From NCBI GenBank assembly GCA_008360975.2, contig CM039211.1:72127965-72191964 (forward strand): a DNA stretch of 64,000 nt, read 5' to 3'. A program made the translations under genes and the position numbers. The stretch comes from Lichenostomus cassidix. Taxonomy: Eukaryota > Chordata > Aves > Passeriformes > Meliphagidae. Below the pieces are notes generated by a model that worked only from the letters and a program-made list of their open reading frames with translations, searched no databases and was not told where the DNA came from. Of the stretch, positions 49,501 through 60,959 are shown piece after piece. Every line of letters starts with the position of its first letter. Position 1 is the first letter of the stretch.

Positions 49501-52500
49501 CCCCATGGCTAAGGTTGTGCTGGGAATTCCAGTTAACTCACAAGGTAATTTTGATTTTTCACATACAGAGTGTTTGTAAAATTGCACCTTTCTGACTGGA
49601 CATGAGCAAGCAGATATTACAATGGTAGAATGGTTAGAAACTTGGGTGCAGGTACATATTCCCATATTTTTTTATTTATATTCCAGTGGGACGTTTCCAA
49701 AGAAACATTTTATTCTCCTGCATTACACCATAAATAATACAGATACCAGGGTAACTACTTTTTCCTAAGGCCCAGCTGACTATTTTAAGGGGTTCCCTGG
49801 GAGTGACTAAGAAAAGTTGACACTAAATAGAAACCCACAAGTGACATTTCTCAAAGAACATTTACCATATTTACAATTACAATTACAATTGTAATTGTAA
49901 TTACAATTACATAAAATTCCCATAATTTTATGGGAACTACATATGGAAAAGTGCCTCAAAACCACCTCTAAGCTGTGACAAAGCTGGGCTCTGTCCCACC
50001 AGCCCAGCAACTCCTGATCATAATCCCAGTGAATCCCAAGGGAAGCATCCCCCAGGTTCACTGTGATGCTCCATATAGGTACATAAAAATGGTCAAGTCA
50101 GCAGCACAGGTAAAGAGGATGATTAAACCCTTTCACGAAATATTTACCTTTGATCTTAGAGCAAAAACCTGGCAGAGGAGCTCATGGCTAGGGAACAAGC
50201 TGGGACTCATTTTCACTGAAGGGGAAACCCTGTGGAAATGCCCTGCTGTCTCCCAAGACTTGTCCAAATGTTCCACTTAGAAAGAAAGACTGAATCCAGC
50301 AAATGCCAAACACAAGCCTGGCCAAGAAAAATAGGTTTAAAAAAAAAAAGTTACAAAGCCAATAACAAATTGTCTTGTTTGGTTTGGTGTTTTTTTTTAA
50401 TTTCTACAGCTCCTGCAATCCATTCCAGTCGGCGTGGGTCAGGTTTATGGTTGTGACAATCCCTGGACTGGGGGGATTTTCCTGATTGGTTTATTTATCT
50501 CCTCTCCACTCATTTGTGTCCATGCAGTGATCGGCTCAGCAGCAGGGATGCTGGCAGGTAATGATCTGACTTGTGTCACAGATTTATATCAAATTATGGA
50601 GGATAAAACAAGAATTACAGTAAGATGAGCATTTACAGTCACAAGTATTTCACCCATTCAGGAATGGCTGCTTGGAAACAAAACATACTCAGACCTCTGT
50701 TTTAAGAATTCTTTTGACTGACTTCCCCATTCTCTTACCTCCTTTTATGATGGTGCAACCCTTCAGAAGGAAGAAGTGCCTTTTGTGCTGAGATGAATTT
50801 TCACCATGACGCACTTGATTTCTGGGTGTATCCTGGTGTGCTTAGGGGAAGATTAATGAAAGTCAAAGCCATGAGCCTGAATGTGCAGGCCTCAGGGATG
50901 TGTTTAAGGTTCCTGCTTAGGCTCATTCACTCATTTGTGTTATGTTGAAACCAAATCACCAAATTTCACTCAGCAGAAACAGGAAAATTCTGCCACGATT
51001 CCCTTAGACCCTTAGAGCAACCCAACCACAAACAGCAACTCCACATACACACACTGGCCAGAGCCCTTGAAAACCTGGAATCATGCCATTCCTCCACTGC
51101 TTTTATCTCTTTATGGCCAAGGAATGACACATCCCTGACTTTATTTTCCAGGGCTGAGCTTGGCAACACCGTTTAGCCAAATCTACCTGGGGCTGTGGGG
51201 CTACAACAGCTGCCTGTCCTGCGCTGCCATCGGGGGAATGTTCTTGGCTCTCACCTGGCAGACACACCTCCTGGCCATGGCCTGTGGTAGGTACTGCTAT
51301 GCATGGGAGACAGGAGCTTTATGAGTTTTGGCTGTTTGCTCAGGCTTTTAGCAATAGGCAGTAACTCTTATTAGGGTTGCCAGCACTCCAAGACTCAGTC
51401 TTGTTCACAAGGTCCTTTAATAATGGCTGATTAGTCTAATATGATATTAATTATCATGTATTAGACACAGAAATTGACAGAGATAAAAACTTAGGACAAA
51501 CTACATATTTACACAGGAATAGCACAATTGCAAACTATGGATAGCTAAAATGGCAATTATGAAAAGGTACCTATTCTTATTAAAAGCTTGCAAGAATAGT
51601 ATAACTTAGGAACCAAATGTATCTTACCAGCCAATTGGTGGTGGAGAATATTTCGGAATCCTCTCACTCAATTCCCAGGAAAGTAACCACAGAGTCTGCA
51701 TCCAGACTCTGGGGAGAAGCTCCTTGCACATCTTCAGAGTGTATGTAGAAAACTTCTGCTTGCTTTTGGGATATTTTTCATGAGTTTTATAGTTGTAAAA
51801 GAGTGCCTTTCAGTCAGGTATTCATTTCATTGTTTCTCTTTTCACATCCTCTCTCCATACCAAAATATGAATTCAAGGTTAGAGGTCTCAGACCTTTGGG
51901 CACCACAAGATAACCTCCTGCTGGGCTTCTGACCCCACCAGAGTTATCTGTGTTCTGCCACGAAGCAGAAGGAGAGAGGGGAGGGGGAGGACACCCTGCC
52001 ACAGGTACCCAGCGGGTTTTCAGCTCCCCTCAAAGTGAGACAGGATGCCTTTGCAGCAGAGAAGGGCTGGAGCTGGATGGGCACCTCCAGGCAGGCAGAT
52101 GGATGTAGGTGAGGCTGATGAGAGGTGGAGCTGGATGGTGGAGCCACAGCTTTAACTTACCCTGTGCTTTCATTTTTGGCCAAGAGCTGTGTTTAAAGCA
52201 AGAGCTGTGATCAGTGGACACATGTTAATTAAGGTCTTTGAAATCAGATCCTTAGTTTTGAGTCGTTAATTGTGTTGGTTTATTCATTGCTGGATGAATC
52301 CATTTGAGTTTTTTCCAGCCATAGATACCAGCTCAAATTCCTTCTTTGAAGAGGGACGTGCCTAATCTTTGAGAGGAGTGGAGCTCGAGATCTGTCCACA
52401 GCTGTAGTTAGACAGCACACATTCCCCATTCTCTTGAAATGGATCAAAGGCAAGAGCTGGGCAACACAGCAGGATTGAAGAATTATTTATAAGGCAATTC

Positions 52501-54254
52501 CATATGAAATTTCAATATCAGAGCAAGCTGGCAGTGAAACTATTGCTCATTCAGTGCTCATATTAGAAAGATTTAGCTCTGTATGTCATTGACCTGCCTT
52601 CAAGCCCTGGAGGCAGGACAGATGAGGGTGGAAGGGTTATTTTCCTATTTAACCCCATCCATCAAGCTACATACTTTCCATGTCAGTGGAATGCCACAGC
52701 ACATTTTTCATCACTCCAGTTCTTTTTGTTTCCTTGTTGGTTTGTTTGTTTGTTTTGCCCTTTCCATGAGCTCCAGGTTAGAGGGGACACAGGAAGGAGT
52801 TTAGCAGGTTGCTGTCCAGACACATTCATAATTACTGGTTGAGCTACCCAAGGCAGAATTAGGGGTGTTTGTCCTTGCTGTTCTACCCCACGAGCAACTG
52901 AACTCACCAGGGACTACCTTTCTGTTTCACAGCACTCTTCAGTGCCTACCTGGGAGCAGCAGTGACCCACATGCTCTCTGTGGTAAGTGGTGTATCTCCC
53001 AAGGGCTGGTTTCCAACACTGAATTTTTCTCTGGCTTGTCAGGCAAAACACCAAGATGTGGAGAACAACTCAGCCAAAGGCAGAAACGGTCTGGGAGAGG
53101 GGCTACTATCTGCCCAGGGGTTTGGTGTGATTCCCACTTGGAATCATCACTTACCACTTTCCATCCTCACAGTTTGCACGAACTTCCACACTTTAGCTCT
53201 AGACACTTCCAAGATCACAGAATCATGGAATGGTTTCGATTGGAAGGGTCCTTAAAGTTCATCCAGTTCCACCCCCTGCCATGGCCAGGAACACCTTCCA
53301 CTATCCCAGGTTGCTCCAAGCCCTGTCCAGCCTGGCCTTGGACACTGCCAGGGATCCAGGGGCAGCCACAGCTTCTCTGGGCACCCTGTGCCAGGGCCTC
53401 ACCACCCTCACAGGGTAGAATTTCTTCCCCATATCACATCTATCCCTGCTCTCTGTCAGAGGAAAGCCATTCCCCCTTATCCTGTCCAGGCCCTTGTCTC
53501 AAGTCCCTCTGCAGCTCTGCTGGACCCCCTTTAGGCACTGGCAGGCTGCTACATCTCCCCTCGTTCAGATAGTTACTTTGTGCTTTAAGCAGTTGGGGAA
53601 AAGGTCTTGCACATGCGTAAAGAAATGTTAAATTTGGGTTAACTTCTTTTCTCAATTGCCAAATTCCAGTCAGTACAACAGCCCAGGGAAAAGCTGAATG
53701 TTTCTCATATCCTCTCCCGTCTCTTCTCCACCCACTCCTGCCTCATGGTGGGTTTACTTTGCTTCCAAATGGCTGTATGATGTGGGATGACTCCCCCTGC
53801 TCCTACATGGAGCTTATTTTCCAGGATTTTGCACCTCCCAAGACCATGTAAGATGCACAGAGGCCAAGCAGTCCTGTCACCAGAGCTGGTAGATGTTGCA
53901 GGCCAATTCTCAGCTTCAAGCCCTCATACAGAAATCCTTCCTCCCTAAGGAAAGACTCAGTGCAAAACCAAGTCTAGTTTCCTTCAGAAACCTCGTTCCA
54001 AGGTGACTGGCTCTGGGAGTTACTCAAAAAAAAGCAAGACACACAGTAACTAGGTGGTTTGCTGTTTTTCTCTGCAGTTCGGGGTGCCATCAGGAACCTG
54101 GCCATTCTGTCTGTCCGCGCTGACCTTCCTGCTGATGACCACAGAACACTCTGCGATCCACAGGCTGCCACTCTCCAAAGTCACCTACCCAGAGGCCAAC
54201 CGAGCTTATTACCTCATGGTGAAGAAACGTGAGAGGTCTTGCTGTGAGGCATAG
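46367..54254 (+). CDS. SLC14A1: Urea transporter, UT-B-like (gene span, 8 coding exons)
   Basis: Coding exons: 46367-46514, 47237-47426, 47840-47968, 49047-49239, 50410-50557, 51152-51286, 52933-52982, 54078-54254; 1170 bp including the stop, 389 aa, the same length as human UT-B. Introns are all GT-AG with the same phases as gene 1, and the six internal exons have the same lengths. Predicted facilitative urea channel of the plasma membrane. Seen: [15 protein letters not shown] at 63-77, first signature LPVLTLPF at 172-179, sequon NIT at 210, [13 protein letters not shown] at 230-242. The second signature reads VPSGTWPF at 334-341, with Val in place of the usual Leu. GLSLATPF and IYLGLWGYN at the start of the sixth coding exon are UT-B-like. 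It lies 16.7 kb downstream of gene 1, same strand, matching the SLC14A2-SLC14A1 order of mammals. Confidence 0.93.
47237..47426 (+). CDS. SLC14A1: Gene 2 coding exon 2
   Basis: Residues 50-112 plus two bases of Arg113. Acceptor TTTTCCAG ends 47236, donor CAG|GTAAG at 47427. The split codon restores the family-typical Asp50 before Lys-Pro. Carries [19 protein letters not shown] and the membrane stretch ending LILGQDR. Confidence 0.93.
47512..47597 (+). mobile_element. CR1 LINE 3' tail (gene 2 intron 2)
   Basis: GTGGAAGGTAACCCATGGCA to CCAACCCAAACCTTCTATGG, a short CR1 end. Confidence 0.8.
47840..47968 (+). CDS. SLC14A1: Gene 2 coding exon 3
   Basis: Residues 113-155 and two bases of Cys156. 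[20 protein letters not shown], then [20 protein letters not shown]. Acceptor CACACAG ends 47839; donor CCTG|GTAAGT at 47969. Confidence 0.93.
49047..49239 (+). CDS. SLC14A1: Gene 2 coding exon 4 (N-half urea signature)
   Basis: Residues 156-220. [13 protein letters not shown] holds the first LPxxTxPF signature (172-179; pore Thr176). Sequon N210-I-T lies in the following extracellular loop. Acceptor TTTCAG ends 49046; donor ATG|GTAACT at 49240, phase 0. Confidence 0.93.
49875..49902. repeat. 28-bp perfect palindrome (gene 2 intron 4)
   Basis: Arms of repeated ATTACA / TGTAAT around a central CAATTG (49886-49891), inside a longer ATTACA-rich run (49870-49911). Could form a hairpin; the rest of intron 4 is unremarkable. 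Confidence 0.85.
50410..50557 (+). CDS. SLC14A1: Gene 2 coding exon 5
   Basis: Residues 221-269. [17 protein letters not shown], then [20 protein letters not shown]. The Asp of CDNPWTGG is present (residue 236), unlike in gene 1. Acceptor TTTCTACAG ends 50409; donor GCAG|GTAATG at 50558. Confidence 0.93.
51152..51286 (+). CDS. SLC14A1: Gene 2 coding exon 6
   Basis: Residues 270-314. [19 protein letters not shown], then [19 protein letters not shown]. Acceptor TTTTCCAG ends 51151. Donor TGTG|GTAGGT at 51287. A solo LTR-like insertion begins at 51295, so only 8 bp of original intron remain between the exon and the insertion (including the GGTAC target copy). Confidence 0.92.
51295..52003 (-). 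mobile_element. Solo LTR-like insertion B (gene 2 intron 6)
   Basis: A 709-bp relative of insertion A in the same orientation, starting TGCTATGCAT and ending CTGCCACA, flanked by GGTAC at 51290-51294 and 52004-52008. By eye the half nearer exon 7 is much more similar to A (runs of over 100 identical bases) than the first ~180 bp. No retroviral genes adjoin it. Confidence 0.75.
52933..52982 (+). CDS. SLC14A1: Gene 2 coding exon 7 (micro-exon)
   Basis: Residues 315-331, [17 protein letters not shown]. Acceptor TTTCACAG ends 52932, donor GTG|GTAAGT at 52983. Exactly the 50 bp seen in gene 1. Confidence 0.91.
53214..53560 (-). mobile_element. CR1 LINE 3' fragment (gene 2 intron 7)
   Basis: GATCACAGAATCATGGAATG, CCCCTGCCATGGCCAGGAAC and CAGCCTGGCCTTGGACACTG; a ~350-bp reversed CR1, antisense to the gene. 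Confidence 0.88.
54078..54254 (+). CDS. SLC14A1: Gene 2 last coding exon
   Basis: Residues 332-389 and [23 protein letters not shown] carries the second signature with Val334 in place of Leu; pore Thr338 is intact. Then [17 protein letters not shown] and a short basic tail ending in CCEA. Acceptor TCTGCAG ends 54077. Confidence 0.93.
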   Translation, partial: FGVPSGTWPFCLSALTFLLMTTEHSAIHRLPLSKVTYPEANRAYYLMVKKRERSCCEA

Positions 54255-54581
54255 GGACCCAAGAAGAGAGATACTCATCAGATTCCAAGGCAAGAGCACG
54301 AGGTGTTTCCCCAACAGGCTCTGATTTGTGTGCTACAGAATCCAACACCACCTTCTGCATGGAGAGGATTTTTCCACCACATCTGTTTGGTCTATTAAGA
54401 AGATTTCTGTTAGGTAGGACTGTGCTGTGCTGGAAGGACCATTCCCAAGATTGGTCTGTAGTGATTTTAAAGCACATATGTCTGTAAAGACACTTGAATT
54501 ATAAGCAATGGGAAAATTACTTACAGGCTGAAAAGAAAAATCACTCTGTGAAATTGAAGACACAGCAATCAGACACAAAGA

Positions 54582-55541
54582 AATAAAGAGCATCTCTCAG
54601 CATCTGATGGGACTTAAAATTAATAGCTAAAAACAGCTTATGGCGACAATAAGAGGCATCTTAGAGAGTTTCATTGTAGCAGAGAAATGAAAAAAAGACA
54701 ATTTTTTTCTTTGCCAAGAAAAAATAGGTTGTGAAGGATTCTACCTGGAGGAGTTCTCAAACCACACAGAGAGAGATGTTCATTAGCAATCATCAAACAT
54801 TGATTTTGATTGATCATCAAACAAAGATGGACGTGATTTTTGTGATTTTTTTGGTGTTAATCTTACGATTTCTCTTAATACTTGAACTTGGTGATGGGTT
54901 AGCAAGGCAGGGGACAGCAAAAAAGTCATTGTTTTCCCTTTCCTATGCAATAAAATGGCTCTGTTCAGTCAATGCACAAACAGAACTAATTTGAGTCGAT
55001 CTTCTTGACTTCTCTCCCTACACTGCTCCCCTCAGCCCATAAATATCAAACAGAAAAATGCTGCATTGTCCCAGCTGCTGCTGAAGGAGGCTCAGGGAGG
55101 ATCTTGTGGCTCTGCACAACTCCTGACAGGAGGAAGCAGCCAGGGGAATTCAGGATCTGCCCCCAGGGAACAGGGACAGGAGAGGAAATGACCTGGTACG
55201 TCACCAAAAACCTGATATGTTCACCAAAAATATTCCATGTGCTCAGGTCTTTCAGCTGACAGGAGCCAACATGAAGTATCACACCAAGAGAACCAAATCA
55301 AAACCTGTTTTTCTTGTAGCAGATGAAATAAAATCTAACATGATTTTTGAGTTTGGGAAGGGGGGGAAAACCCCAAACCATGTATTTTTGTAAACATCAC
55401 AAAGATCTGAGTGTAAAATATTTCTGATGAACTGTTGGCAGTATCTTCTTGTGAAGTTTTAAGTTTTCAGATTTCAACAGTATTTCTGTATGACTGACAC
55501 TCACTTGTAAAATGTAGCATTTTCCTGATTTACTTAATAAA
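54582..55541 (+). promoter_or_regulatory. Candidate poly(A) signals of gene 2
   Basis: AATAAA occurs at 54582-54587, 54949-54954, 55327-55332 and 55536-55541 after the stop at 54254. No single one stands out; the last is followed by TGTGG/T-rich sequence and would give a ~1.3 kb 3' UTR. Confidence 0.35.
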
Positions 55542-57360
55542 TACCTACATAATATCCTGTGGAGTTAATTTCTAAAACAAACATTCATACATTTTTTGAG
55601 TCTAGTATAAATTTCTCTTTATTTATTATCACCAAGATCTTCCAAAGATAGGTTACCTCTTAAAAGAGTAGTATAGAAAACACTGGAAAATTAAATTTTT
55701 AAATCAGTATGTGTGGGATGCTCAGGAAGAGAGGCAAATCTACAAATGCTGCTTTCACTCTTATGTCAAAATATGCATTTGGGTAAGAGAACACAAGTTG
55801 TGTCCAGAGTAAATCAGTAATTTCCTCCGACTGGTGCAATTCCAGCTTGCTGTTGCTGAGCAACAGGGACATTTTGGCAGCACCATAAAGAAATCATATG
55901 CACAGAACTGAAAAACAACAAAAGATGAAGGCCATGCCCCAGCCATTTAGAAAGATTTTGCACATCATTCAGACTTAATTCTACATTTTTGCACTATCCA
56001 GAGAATATATTCTTCCCATCACCCCTCAGAAAATAACAGCTATTTGGAAATTTGACATGCAAGTCAGTCAGAACATGCATATTATGCTTTTTCCCATTAT
56101 TTTTCAAAACACTGTCTTTGCTAACAGAACAAATTTATCTTATTACTGAAACCGTTCTTTTTTCCTTTTTTCTTTTGTTTTTTTTCTTTTTTGTCTTCAC
56201 ATCAAATAAATACTAGTCAGGTTACCTATTATTTTTTCAAGCACTCTTTTTGCACTCTGGTTTCTGATACACAGGTGATACAAGACTTGTAAGAAACACA
56301 AGTGGGCAGAAATTTTGAGCTATTTTCCTGGACTTCCTCCTTCCCAGTACCAGCAAAGAGATGTCACTGTGTTTACAATTCTGAAAATAAATACATACGT
56401 ACATAAAATAAATAAATATTTTTAAAAATTAATTCACAAGGGGGGGAAATTATTAAAAACAAACAAATTTTAAAATATAAGTAAAATTTAAAAAATACAA
56501 CCCCAAACCACTTGGAAACATCTGCTTGGAGTCACATTTTATCCAAAAGTCTAAAACAAACTGCCTGACTGCCCCAACATTGATGTTGTCTGATGTGCAT
56601 AATTCTCCCCAGAGTCCCAGTTTTGTGTCAAGTGCTCAAATCTGGGGAAATGCAACAATGCAATGTCCTTTATCTGATCCTCCAGGACTGCTGCAGGTTC
56701 TGTTTGGTTTTACCATGTTGCATACGAAGTATAAACAGTGTAAAGAATGCTGGTGTTGATAATTATCTAATCTTTTGAATCTTGACAAGTAGTGTGAAGG
56801 AATTGACACAGAATTTGGCTGTAGCTGGGAATAATTCACCTGCTAAGAAAGATGCTACCCATGAGGAAGCAGGGCTGTGCATGGAAAAGATTATTTCTTG
56901 ATTATTGCTCGATTGTTTCCCTCTCCATCAGAGCACAAGGACTCCATAACAAGTGAATTGTTAGCCACAAATTAACACCTTTCTGAGGATTTCTCTTTGC
57001 CTTGTCATGGAAAACTGCCTTCAGGTGGAAAGGCCAATATTGTTACCAGCAGTTGAGTTTATTCCAGACTTGGAATGAGATGAGGAAACAGTATAACTCT
57101 CAAGGCAAATACAGCTCAATGACTTCAGGCCCTCACTCTCCTTGTTCTCAGAGGCACAGATCGACCATGACAATTAGTTTCACATGTATTGAAACAGAAA
57201 ATGTTTAAGCAGGAGTTCAAAGCCTTAGTATTTCAGGCATCTGGGTCAGAAGGATCATTTTAAGTCCCCAAAGGTGCTTTACTTGCAAAGGGGCTGTGAA
57301 GGTTAAAAAACTCACCTTGAGGCTGAGACCTCCTGACTTGCCATTCCATTCCTGTGAATA
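55542..57360. other. 3' flank of gene 2, nothing recognised
   Basis: AT-rich with T-rich and A-rich tracts (about 56157-56195 and 56380-56510). No exon recognised. Confidence 0.45.
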
Positions 57361-57600
57361 GCAGAATCGTAGAATAGAATCCCAGAATGGTTTAGGTTGG
57401 AAAACATCAGTAAGTTCCCCCCAGCACTGCCAAGGCCACCACTAATCCATGTCCCCAGGTGCCACATCCACATGGCTTTGAAATCCCTCCAGGGATGGAG
57501 ACTCCAACACTGCCCCAAGCAGCTGTACCAGGGCTGGAAAACCCTTTCAGGGAATAAATTTTTCCTTAATATCCAACCAAAACTTTACCTGGTACATCTA
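57361..57600 (-). mobile_element. CR1 LINE 3' fragment
   Basis: GCAGAATCGTAGAATAGAAT, GGTTTAGGTTGGAAAACATC and CCATGTCCCCAGGTGCCACA: reversed CR1. Confidence 0.86.
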
Positions 57601-58334
57601 AAGGTTCTTTCCTCAAGGCAAAATCTAAAAAAAAACTTCAGCTTCATGGTGTTCACCATTTGGCTGGAATACACCTGTAAGACCATTGGCATGAGGATTT
57701 CCCTTAACAAATTCAAACTCTTAGAGGAGCAACGAAATCAATCCTGTGATCAAACAGAAGCACCTGTGAGGGAAAATGCAGCTCAGTTGTCCTTGGAACA
57801 TTGAAGCAATTGCTTCTACTTTTAGGATCAGTGATGTCATCAACAGTAATTTTTTGAGTAAAATTAAACCTAATATGCACAATTACAACAATGGGAGTTC
57901 AGATGCAAACACTTTTTTAGGAAGTGTATATTTCTTTTTCCTTTTGCCTCTCATGAAAATATATAGATTAGAAGAAAATGGATAGGAGCCATGGGCTTAG
58001 GAAACTGACTAACTACAAGTCCCCTCACTTTAGATTAAACATTCTTGGATTGGTCATCAGTTTAATCGGATAAGGCTGAGATCAGTGGCAGGTTAAGGAT
58101 CAGATTTGTTAATTAGAACACTTAGAGAAATAATTCTAGGAAAAGCATGGCCCTGGAATGGTGTACTGGGAAGGAAAAGAAAGAATTTTTTCAAGTGGAA
58201 TTTTCCAGCAAACAGTCCTGGTGCCTCAGCCACAAAGCAGCTACAAAACTCATGGTAGTGTATAGTTTTGGCTGGGAAGGATGTCACACTCCATAGGAAA
58301 GTGGAAGTCCAGAGGAGCCACGGAGATGTTCCAA
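57601..58334. other. Intergenic, nothing recognised
   Basis: No exon or repeat recognised. Confidence 0.4.
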
Positions 58335-58752
58335 GGGCTGGAGCAACTCTGCTCTGGAGCCAGGCTGGGAGAGCTGGGGGTGTTCAGCTGGACAAGAGAA
58401 GCTCCAGGGAGAGCTCAGAGCTCCTGCCAGGGCCTAAAGGGGCTCCAGGAGAGCTGCAGAGGGACTGGGGACAAGGCATGGAGGGACAGGACACAGGGAA
58501 TGGCTTCCTAGTGCCAGAGGGCAGGGAGAGATGGGATATTGGGAAGGAATTGCTGTCTGTGAGGGTGGTGAGGCCCTGGCACAGGGTGCCCAGAGAAGCT
58601 GTGGCTGCCCCTGGATCCCTGGCAGTGTCCAAGGCCAGGCTGGACAGGGCTTGGAGCAGCCTGGGATAGCAGAATGTGTCTCTGCTCATTGCAGAGAGTG
58701 GAACAAGATGAACTTTAAGGTCTCATCCAACCCTAACCATTCTGGGACTGAT
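58335..58752 (+). mobile_element. CR1 LINE 3' fragment (~420 bp)
   Basis: AGGGCTGGAGCAACTCTGCT through GAGGGTGGTGAGGCCCTGGC to CCAACCCTAACCATTCTGGG; same length and layout as 15275-15693. Confidence 0.88.
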
Positions 58753-60489
58753 TTGTTTGTGTTGAGATGCTAAAACACAAATAGGACTCTCGGCAAACAG
58801 CCAAGAGTTATCTGTGCAAGGCCTCTTCACTGCTGGTTATAGAAGTTCTCTCAACTCATCTAGCAGCCCTCATGAGCTGGTAATTCACCTCATTAGTCAC
58901 CCTGATGCTGATCACCTTTTGTGTGGGCAAAAAAGATAGGTGAGCTTTTGTCAGTGATGCCAAAGAGGCCACATCAGTAGTAGCCTGTGTTACATCTGTC
59001 TCCCCACAAACCTCCTTTTATCTACAGAACAAGAAAAGAAGACAACTTCCTGTATCTGGAACTGTGATATATATTTCACTACACATTCCCAGGTCATCCA
59101 GATCTTCCCTTTGCTCCTTGTTGTTTCCCTGTACTCACATGAAAGGAGCTCCTACAGCAAGTGGCAGCACATGCAGGACCCTCAGCCACCTCCCACTGTC
59201 CAAAATGTCCTGGCTTTCCTTGCAGAGAGAGGCAGACTCAGCCCCTCCCTCTGCTCATGCACTCCCTGCACCCAGAGCAGCAGTCTGGATGTGAGGATCC
59301 AGGATGATAACTCAGCAGTCTGAATGTGAGGATCCAGGATGATAATTCCCCCAGCACACCTCTCTGATTCAGCTCAGCATAACACAAATCATTTATCTCC
59401 AAATTTACCTTTATCCAAACTGTGTGGGTGACTCAGCCCTGCCTACATACAAAATATCTTAAAACACAAACCCTCGCTTCCCAGAGTGAGAAATCCCACT
59501 GAGCAGCAGGTGTCCTGTGGTGGTGGCTTAGCAACACGAGAAACCTTCCTGCAGTTTTCTGCCAGGCACTTGGAGCAGTGAGCAAGTTGTTACATGAATA
59601 AACAAGGGTTTTATCCAAGGAACAAACAAAAAAATACCTGGGGGACACTGAATTTTGGTCCTTTGTCCCAGGAAACACCTCCTCTTTTTTTCTATCCTGT
59701 CATGAATGGCTCTTCAAGCCATAATTCCCTTTTCCCCAGTCCTGGTTTATTCCCTGCTGATGGACATGGTCACCAACCCCGCTGACTTCTCCAGCACTAC
59801 TAAACAAATTCACTAATTTTCACTAATTCACTAAAATTCACTAATCCTGGACGTTCCTCTGCCACAACACCCTCCAGTTCCAACCACAGCTTGTTCAGAG
59901 TCTCCTGGTAGCCATGTCCCTGCCACAGCATTGCCAGTCCCCAGGCATTTATCAACAGGACCCTTACCAGAGTTCACTCCACCCCAGCTGCCCTCAGCAG
60001 CTTTTTGGACAGTACATACCATTGATTTCTCTCATTAAACACCTAAATTACAGAATTGCTTTGCTGCGGAATGGAGAATGATGAAAAACATGTCACCTGG
60101 CAAAAGAATCCCCCAAAGAGCTGGGAAATCAAAAAACCATCACTGAGGCATTCAGAAAGGGCAGATTACACGTCACTTGACCACTTTTCAATCTCATGAT
60201 ACAGAAGACACTTTTAGATTACACTAATTTAACTGGAAAATACCAGAAAAATTGACTCAAGAAAGAAAGGGTCCAAACAGCAGTGCAACAAAAGACCAAA
60301 ACATAGTGGGGTTTTAAATAAGAGAGCACAAGATTACACATAGCCAAAACATGAGTGATACAGCTTTGGGATGAATTTGCCATGTTATAGTTTTTATTTC
60401 ACTAAGACATAGATGAATGCTGATTCAAGTCAGAGAGAAGAGCTAGAATGGTTTTGAAAGGGCAAATGCCCCTAAAAAACCAAATGAGA
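58753..60489. other. Intergenic with small tandem repeats
   Basis: Holds the 35-bp duplication at 59278-59347 and a cluster of four TTCACTAA motifs at 59805-59845. No exon recognised. Confidence 0.5.
59278..59347. repeat. 35-bp tandem duplication
   Basis: Two adjacent copies of CAGCAGTCTGRATGTGAGG plus 16 bp, differing at two positions. Confidence 0.88.
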
Positions 60490-60727
60490 GATGTTTGATG
60501 CAGCCTCAAGTTGTACCAGGGGAGTTTAGATTGGATATTGGGAAAATTTCTTCAAGAAAAGGTGGTCAGGCACTGGAACAGGCTGATCAGGTCAGTGGTG
60601 GAATATCCATCCCTAGAAGTGTTCAAAAGGGGACATGGTTTAGTGGTGAATTCAGTGCTAATTCAGGTTAATGGTTGAACTCTATGATCTCAGAGTTCTT
60701 TTTCAGCCTTAATGACTCTGTGATTTT
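60490..60727 (+). mobile_element. CR1 LINE 3' fragment, diverged subfamily
   Basis: CCTCAAGTTGTACCAGGGGA, GATTGGATATTGGGAAAATT and ATGACTCTGTGATTTT are CR1 3' landmarks in order. Confidence 0.82.
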
Positions 60728-60959
60728 ACATTGTGAACTGAAAGTCCTGCTGGGGAATAAGAGCAGAATAGCAGGAACAGACAGAAAAGAAGATCTGTGC
60801 TTATGATGCCTTAATAATTTTGAGGGGTTTTTTTTCTCTTCATGCATCTGTAACTTGGTGTAGTTCTGTGCTCTTACAGAATGCTGAAAACCTCTGTTAC
60901 CAACACATTTAACCAAAACAAAGCTCTCTGGATAGAGATTCAAGGATATATTCGTTACC

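Noticed and set aside
26084..52003. The two LTRs as the ends of a single 26-kb provirus
   Set aside because: The sequence between them is host gene exons and introns, and each copy has its own pair of GGTAC flanks.
52865..53572. 235-codon + strand open frame overlapping gene 2 exon 7
   Set aside because: It reads exon 7 out of frame and continues through intron 7 into an antisense CR1; the real exon is 52933-52982.
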